DNA of 64,000 nt from assembly GCF_003597395.2 (NCBI RefSeq), contig NC_133774.1, forward strand, positions 41,696,149-41,760,148, given 5' to 3'. This document shows, in pieces, positions 58,080 to 64,000 of the stretch (position 1 is its first letter; every line of letters begins with the position of its first letter). Below the pieces are notes generated by a model that saw nothing but the letters and a program-made list of their open reading frames with translations, ran no database searches and was not told the origin of the DNA. The position numbers and the translations under genes are program-made. Source of the stretch: Chelonoidis abingdonii. Its lineage: Eukaryota > Chordata > Testudines > Testudinidae.

Positions 58080-58775
58080 TGTAGGCTGCAGTAGCTGGTT
58101 TCTCTCTTTCTCTCTCTCACCAGCCAGAAGCAGGTCTGGCTCCTGGGCAGGGAGGCCATGGGGCCTCGTGCACTGCCCCCACCCCAAGCACTGGCTCCAC
58201 ACTCCCATTAGCAGATTCCCAGCCAATGGGAGCTGGGTGGGCAGTGCCTGTGGGTGAGAGTCACGCTGAGCTGCTTGAGCACCTCCACCTAGGGGCTGGA
58301 CCTGCTGCTGGCTGCTTCCAGGGCGCAGCGTGGTCCACAGTGCCAGGACAGGTGGGAAGCTTGCCTTTGCACCCTGGCTGCGCTGCTCACTGGGAACCAC
58401 TGGAGGTAAGCCCATACCCCAACCCCATGCCCAATTCCCTGCCCCAGCTCTGAGCCCCCCCAAACCCAGAGCCCCCTTCTGAACTTCAACCCCCTCTTCC
58501 CAGCCCCACCCCAGGGTCTGCACCCCCAACCCAGAGTCCTGCCTCCCTTCCACACCCCAGCCCCAGCCCAGAGCCCACTTCCACACCCTGAACCCCTCAT
58601 TCCCAGCCCCACCCCGCAGCCCTCATCCCTGCACCCCAACCCTTTGCCCCAGCCCTTAACCCCTCCCACTCCCCAAACTCCTCATTCCCAGTTCCATTGG
58701 ATTGTGGGCATCAACAATTTTCTTCAACTGAGTCACCAGAATAAAAGTTTGAAAATCAGAACTACAAATCCCATA
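58080..58775. repeat. GC-rich hAT-like repeat, termini degraded
   Basis: Contains the AGCCAATGGGAGCTGG module (58221-58236) followed by GGGCAGTGCCTGTGGG, shared with the 33791 hAT element, then a C-rich irregular minisatellite of CCCCAGCCC / GAGCCC units (58400-58680). The right-hand TCTTCAACTGAGTCACCAGA and AAAAGTTTGAAAA resemble a hAT 3' subterminal region. No inverted ends or duplication were found. ORFs on both strands are compositional. Confidence 0.5.
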
Positions 58776-61420
58776 AGCCTGCTAAAGTTTCACATTCTAC
58801 AATGTGCTTGCATATAATTCTTTGTGGTCAAGCAAGTCACTGAGGCATTAATCTCTAGCTCAGTCATAATTGTATGGTCTCATTATTTCCATTCTTTGGC
58901 CACTTTCTGGTTTTCTGTAATTTTTGCATTTTAAATTCTTCATTGGTCTATATTATTCTTCATGGGCTTGGATCTTCATCTTATTTTATCTCCTGTTCCT
59001 TTATACTCCAACACTGAAACAGAAACTGGAGATGGCAGAAATAAGAGCTTTTGAGTGTGCTCCAAGACTGGGGATCTTTATGCTATTACATCAACTCCTT
59101 CTGTCTCTGATTAAAAGTAGGTTAAGAATCTGTGTTTCCTTGATTATTTTAATTGGCTTAAGTGAGCTTTCCATTCATTTGATCATATACCACTTTGTGA
59201 TGCATATCCAGAATGACACTATTAATATATTTATGAACATCAGCTAGATATGGAAGGAAGGCATATTTTGGCCTAAGACATTGATTTGAGAAGTTGAATT
59301 AATTCATGTGAAGAAAAATATTTCCCATATAATGCTCCCAAAGTCAGTGTTTGTGTGTTCTCTCATCTGTTATGTAAATTCTGGTAGTGCATTTTTCAGC
59401 TACCTAAGTGGCTTTAATTAGTGCATCTGAGATTTTTGTAACTTTTAATTTTTACTTTATTGAAACAATAAAACATACCCGTGGATGAAAGATTTTTCAA
59501 TTTTTCTGTATTCTATGTTCTCTCCCTTTTTTGTACAATTACTGCAGAGACCCTCTTATCCAATATATAACAACCAAATGTTCCTTTGTGCAGCGGTAGT
59601 CCATGTTCATAAGTAATGACTCTGTGCAAATTACAGTATGGGACTTAACAGGAAAGCACTGTAGGAAATTATTTCTTTTAAATTATAGTACTATGACTTC
59701 TTCTAAGGAAATTTCAGTCCTGCTAAAACGTGGGAAGAACAAGTAAATCTTGTTGGTTTGTTCATTCAGGTTCAATTTCAAATACTGTAGAAATAAAGAA
59801 CTATCATAGTAAAATATGTGCCTTGTCCATGAAGCTAGCATATGTACTTTAACATAAAATAACCCATACAAGATGGAGGATAGATGTTAAGATTTTTTAT
59901 CTTCACTTACGAAATTGCATAATTCACTTGTTCTGTAAGTTAGGCCATCTCTAGTTGCTCATGAAGATCACATAGCAGAGGAGATAAAGAGTAGATGATT
60001 GATGTCTATTATTGTATGTATCTTCATAAACAAAAATGAATGAGTGGCATAGTCATGAGAGAATTATCCACATGCTTCTCAATGATAAATTACATAAGAG
60101 ATCAGCATCAGACAACATTATTAAAGTTCAGGGTTGTACAGCAAGTAATATACATGAGAAATAAGTAAATATCAATAATGTTATAGTTAAAAACCGTAAC
60201 TTTTTTAATGTATGGAAATAGTGAAATATACATAATGATTCAAATCTCCTTGTAGATTATATAGTCTCTAACAAACCTACTCATGTTAAAATTTATTGTA
60301 GAGTTTCCAATCACAACCTTAACTCTGACACCATTTGAGGTTTTTCATGTAATACAAAAATGACATGTCTAAATGACTAAGGTATGGGATAGGAGGTATG
60401 CTGTGCAAGGAGCACCCACAACATTAGCTTTGCCCTCTTGTGTATTGTGCGGTAGGCTACATTCTTTAGTTACATGATTACATACTATTGTTTTCTTCTG
60501 AGCCTCTCATCCAGCATACAGGTTATGCAGTTCAAAATGAATGAAACCAGGCTTTGGTGTATTCTTGCCTCATTGTGAGACAAATTCTGTTCATGCTTAA
60601 ACTAGAATAAATCTAGATTAACTCCATTGAAGTCAGCTGAGTTATTCTGGGTTTGTACCAATATAACTGGAGAAAAAATGTGCCCAAGTGAGGATTTTGG
60701 ATGGAGCATAGTTTGGTAAGCAAGACAGTGTAGCAAAAAAGAATACTGGTCATGGTAAGGCTTGCAGGCTTAACAGGGGCCAGTGGATGAGGCAGGAGTG
60801 TGCTTGATAAACGAGCAGCAAGGACTATATTATTTTATGGTGTAGACTCTCTGATGCAGCGTAGCAACTTTATGATGCATTCCCCGCCCATCTGGCTCTA
60901 AAGCCAGTATAATCAGTCTAGGAAGCCTTACCCTGGTGTAAGACTGATCATGGTAATGGCTTGGACTTGAAATAAGTGTTCTTATACCACTGCCTTCCCT
61001 GTGGAGGCATAATTAGGAAAAGGGAGCAAAGCTAGGGTGTATCTGAACTTTATGGCTCATCAAATGCAATTCCAGCATCTTGTGGTTGTTTTCAGCTGTC
61101 TGAGGGCAGCTCTAACATGGTTCAATGGATGCAGAGCTGCAGCAGGATCAGATGAATGCAAAGGTGTAGTTTAAGCTACCTTTGCATCTCCTTACCCCCT
61201 TGGCCTGCATTTTGTGTGCATCAGCACACTCCAGGATCTGGCTTATGTACTTAACTTTTTTAAATGATTTTTAAGGAAGTATTTAATGTAAATGAATTCA
61301 TATAATTTTGACAGAGAAAATGAATTATTTGATGCATGAACAACTGCATTTTGTGCTGCTTTCCCTGTATGTCTGTTCTAATAAATTACCTAAAAAGAAA
61401 TGTCCTCCACTGTCTCGCTC
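58776..61420. other. Anonymous AT-rich stretch
   Basis: A chance hydrophobic frame at 58924-59247 lacks any motif. 60590-60670 has a faint old repeat (AACTCCATTGAAGTCAGCTG). Nothing else recognised. Confidence 0.4.
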
Positions 61421-61424
61421 AACA

Positions 61425-61965
61425 TAAAATGAATGAGGCAGGGGGTCCTGTGGAAATAATAGCATGTGATCTTGTAATTAAGGACTTTATTGTAAAGCAG
61501 ACACACATAAGGAGACAGAGAGTGTAAGTGTGGTTCTGTTATGAAAAGTGACTTTGTATAAATGGCATTGTAGGGTTCCAGTTTCATTGTCTCAACAATC
61601 TCCAAATCCAATGTGCCGAGTGTTCAAAGAAAAGGCCTTGTTTTTTCTAAGTGCCAGCCCTACAAACTCTCAGCCTGTGTTCTGAGAGTCAAACTGGGTT
61701 CTTTCCATCTTGCACTCCATCAGCGGTAATAGCTTCAGCAAGACAAATTCTACCTTCATTTATATCTTTCCAACACTATAGTCTTCATTGCACTCATACA
61801 GGTATAATTGATTGGAATGTCGTAAACAATTCCACTGATTAAACAGTGAAAAGGTGACATTGTTACATACTTGTTTTCAGAGGGGAACCTCATTTTAAGG
61901 TTGTACAGCTATCTTTAAGTTAGACTATTCCTAACTTTTGAGTGTTTAACTTTTCAACTTATTTG
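61425..61965 (+). repeat. Unnamed dispersed repeat, copy 3 (with internal difference)
   Basis: Left part GAATGAGGCAGGGGGTCCTG and AATAATAGCATGTGATC (61431-61475) matches copy 2. The right part TAACTTTTGAGTGTTTAACT (about 61930) matches copies 1 and 2. The middle is longer than in copy 2, either an insertion here or a deletion there. Confidence 0.45.
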
Positions 61966-63470
61966 AAGTATGCACACGCACACATCCCAGACCCAGAGCT
62001 CTAATCCATTTTGGTGCTTTGCGTTGCTCCCGCAACCTGAGGATTCCCCCTTTGTAAGGAGAATCTCTGGATAGCATGAAATCAACGTAGCATCTCTACA
62101 CCCTCCCCCATCTTGCCCCAAGGTTAAGAAGCATTTCCAAGAGAAAGGAAGTACGGTCGGTGTGTCCCACACCTCAGTGATGCCAAGTTATTCCTTGAGG
62201 CAGGGGGCAATTGGGCATAATTTAGAGCAGCCCAGAGATTGTTCTAAATTACATTGGGGAGCATACTGGTTCTCAGCCAGCATCAGGATTGCAGTAAAGC
62301 AGAGGTGCTGTTCAATCACTTTTTGCCATGCCTTCTTAAAGCTGCATCAACAGTATCCAGGCCGCAGCTGAGATTCTGGCCCTCTATATGATGGTGATAT
62401 CCACGTCATGGATTGCTTTTAGTATGGACTCCCTGAATGTCTCACCTGCACTCTGCTCATTAATCAGTTTTAAGGACTGATATCTTGAGACTCTTTAGGG
62501 GAGTTTTATTACATTGGGGAGAGAAGATATCCAGCTTTCCAACAATTGCAGGTAATCAGAAAGGTGATACATATATCTGTATAAGTATTTAACATTTAAA
62601 AGGATTCAGAATAACATCAACATAGATATCTTGTGTATTTTTGGAGCCAGAACACAGAATTGACTAATGACTTACAATAAGCTTTCTTAATGTTTAATCA
62701 ATCAATCCTGGGTGAGGTTTTGAAAGAGGATATGGTACAGCTGTAGGTTGATAAATATGTTAATAATAATTGCCCAAAAGGACATTTTTAATCTTTTAAT
62801 TATCTGAATAGTTGTTCCAAGATTTTGCACTAGTCTATTCTTGCATTAATGTAATCAGATACTTTTGAATAAGGATAGTTAATAGCCATATATATGATAT
62901 TTGAGCAAGTAATTTAGGACAGGAGATGAACTTGGTTCTGTCTGCATCTCTGTGATGTCTGACAAAGGCTTACCAAATCAGTGGAAGTATATCCATATAC
63001 CATATTTTTAAATAAACTAAGAATTATATTTATAATAACTCAATGTCTGATATATAGAAGAGGTCTTGAACAATATCACAGAACATCCTTTTCCTCCCAA
63101 TCATTTGTAGGCTAAAACCTGCCTTTAACAGGTGCTGTGGAAAAAGTGGTTGGAATCTGTGGATATAGTTAAACTTTTAATTAGCTTGCAGGGCAATATT
63201 TTCAAGAAATAAAAGGCCAGATCTATATTGTAATGTGGTATATTAGCCCTTTAAAGATAAAGGGGGCCATAAGACTCCATTCCATGGAGCTGAAATGGCA
63301 AAGGCACAGGAAATGGCCACTGTTCCTTTAAGGACCCAGAATCAGAAACTCTGTAGAGTAGGGTGGAGCAGGGATCTGCTGTCTTCTAGCCAACAGGGAG
63401 AGCTATCTGAAGGAGGGGAGTATATAGACTGCCTTCTCCGTCAGAGCAGGGGAGACATTGGCAAGAGAAG
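61966..63470. other. Anonymous stretch
   Basis: No gene or repeat recognised. It ends at the junction with the PLE 3' terminus (TATCAGAGGGGTAGCC at 63471). Confidence 0.4.
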
Positions 63471-63550
63471 TATCAGAGGGGTAGCCGTGTTAGTCTGGAT
63501 CTGTAAAAGCAGCAGAGAATCCTGTGGCACCTTATAGACTAACAGACGTT

Positions 63551-63597
63551 TTGAAGCATGAGCTTTCGTGGGTGAATACCCACTTCGTCAGATGCAT
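63551..63597 (-). ncRNA. Hammerhead-ribozyme-like core in PLE 3' region
   Basis: On the minus strand: CTGACGA (63591-63585), one extra A, then a perfect 6-bp stem GTGGGT/ACCCAC with loop ATTC (63583-63568), then GAAA (63567-63564), then a short stem GC/GC with loop TCAT (63563-63556), then TT at the expected UH cleavage position. Hammerhead motifs are known in PLE terminal repeats. Departures from the canonical fold are the extra A beside stem II and no obvious stem I, so activity is doubtful. Confidence 0.5.
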
Positions 63598-63667
63598 ATA
63601 GTGGAAATTTCCAGGGGCAGGTATATATATGCTAGCAAGCAAGCTAGAGATAACGAGGTTAGTTCAA

Positions 63668-63997
63668 TCAGGGAGGATGAGGCCCTGTTCTAGCAGTAGA
63701 GGTGTGAAAACCAAGGGAGGAGAAACTGGTTCTGTAATTGGCAAGCCATTCACAGTCTTTGTTTAGTCCAGAGCTGATGGTGTCAAATTTGCAGATGAAC
63801 TGAAGCTCAGCAGTTTCTCTTTGAAGTCTGGTCCTGAAGTTTTTTTGCTGCAGGATGGCCACCTTAAGGTCTGCTATAGTGTGGCCAGGGAGGTTGAAGT
63901 GCTCTCCTACAGGTTTTTGTATATTGCCATTCCTGATATCTGATTTGTGTCCATTTATCCTTTTCCGTAGTGACTGTCCAGTTTGGCCGATGTACAT
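63668..63997 (-). CDS. Penelope-like polyprotein, GIY-YIG endonuclease C-terminal domain (partial)
   Basis: The last 109 codons of a PLE polyprotein; the first Met is internal and the frame runs off the window. PLEs encode a reverse transcriptase followed by a GIY-YIG endonuclease that nicks target DNA for insertion. Seen here: YIGQTGQSLRKRINGHKSDI (residues 2-21), with the YIG half of the GIY-YIG motif, Arg at 11 and 13 and His at 17. KPVGEHFNLPGH (28-39) follows, then a Lys/Arg-rich stretch and the C-terminal LNKDCEW segment. The frame is intact over the visible part, which suggests a younger insertion than the CR1 and gypsy relics nearby. RT and any linker zinc finger lie outside the window. 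Confidence 0.88.
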   Translation of the reverse strand: MYIGQTGQSLRKRINGHKSDIRNGNIQKPVGEHFNLPGHTIADLKVAILQQKNFRTRLQRETAELQFICKFDTISSGLNKDCEWLANYRTSFSSLGFHTSTARTGPHPP

Positions 63998-64000
63998 AGC

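Larger units (their letters stand above)
63473..64000 (-). mobile_element. Penelope-like element, 3' portion (continues past the window)
   Basis: On the minus strand: the GIY-YIG coding end (to 63668), about 70 bp of untranslated sequence, a short palindromic region, then the hammerhead-like core (63551-63597) and the terminal segment ending at about 63473. This copy links the terminal sequence of the small inverted-pair repeats at 6231, 17927, 18514 and 56477 to a recognisable PLE protein. Confidence 0.85.

Noticed and set aside
58062..58669. 174- and 126-codon minus-strand ORFs
   Set aside because: Gly/Trp-rich translation of a C-rich irregular tandem repeat, not a protein.
58924..59247. 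Hydrophobic 107-codon ORF that could be a membrane protein
   Set aside because: AT-rich sequence gives Ile/Leu/Phe-rich chance frames; no start context, splice signals or homology recognised.

Overview
This window looks like non-coding nuclear DNA from a sauropsid, most likely a turtle. The basis is the repeat set: CR1 LINE relics in several subfamilies, a DIRS-type retrotransposon, a Penelope-like element (PLE) with a GIY-YIG endonuclease tail, Ty3/gypsy and other LTR elements, ancient MIR-like SINEs, and many short hAT-type elements with 8-bp target duplications. I found no convincing host protein-coding exon, rRNA or functional tRNA. Almost all open reading frames are chance or transposon-derived. 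The species assignment is inference; the repeat classes are read from the sequence.

Layout. 1-13.8 kb is old intergenic or intronic DNA with five hAT-type short elements (2775, 3665, 5316, 5939, 11698), a CR1 3' end (about 4225-4856) and a TTAA-flanked element (12772). The hAT element at 5939-6443 carries an inverted-pair PLE insertion. 13.8-25 kb holds a solo LTR with exact 5-bp duplications (13796-14775), two more PLE inverted pairs (17927, 18514), a DIRS relic with RT and tyrosine-recombinase motifs (about 20900-22372), more short elements and a perfect 21-bp hairpin (25071-25126). 25.5-31 kb is a retroelement pile-up: CR1 ORF1 and endonuclease, a gypsy fragment with PPT and LTR start, then two CR1 3' ends in opposite orientations. 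31-51 kb is mostly anonymous AT-rich DNA with scattered hAT, Tigger-like, MIR and LINE pieces and one possible decayed pseudogene (about 42190-43230).

51.9-57.1 kb is the richest part. On the minus strand a gypsy pol relic (end of RT, RNase H, integrase) leads through a polypurine tract into a 223-bp LTR (54451-54673) and then into gag and protease relics of a gypsy element in the same orientation. The gag-pro relic is split by a second solo LTR (52510-53480), and the RNase H region is split by a PLE inverted pair that contains the window's only assembly gap (56489-56568). 57.6-64 kb is a CR1 3' end, a GC-rich hAT-like repeat, anonymous AT-rich DNA and, at the right edge, the 3' part of a PLE on the minus strand. 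Its ORF encodes the GIY-YIG domain, and its terminal region contains a hammerhead-ribozyme-like core. That copy explains the small palindromic repeats at 6.2, 17.9, 18.5 and 56.5 kb as inverted pairs of the same PLE terminus.
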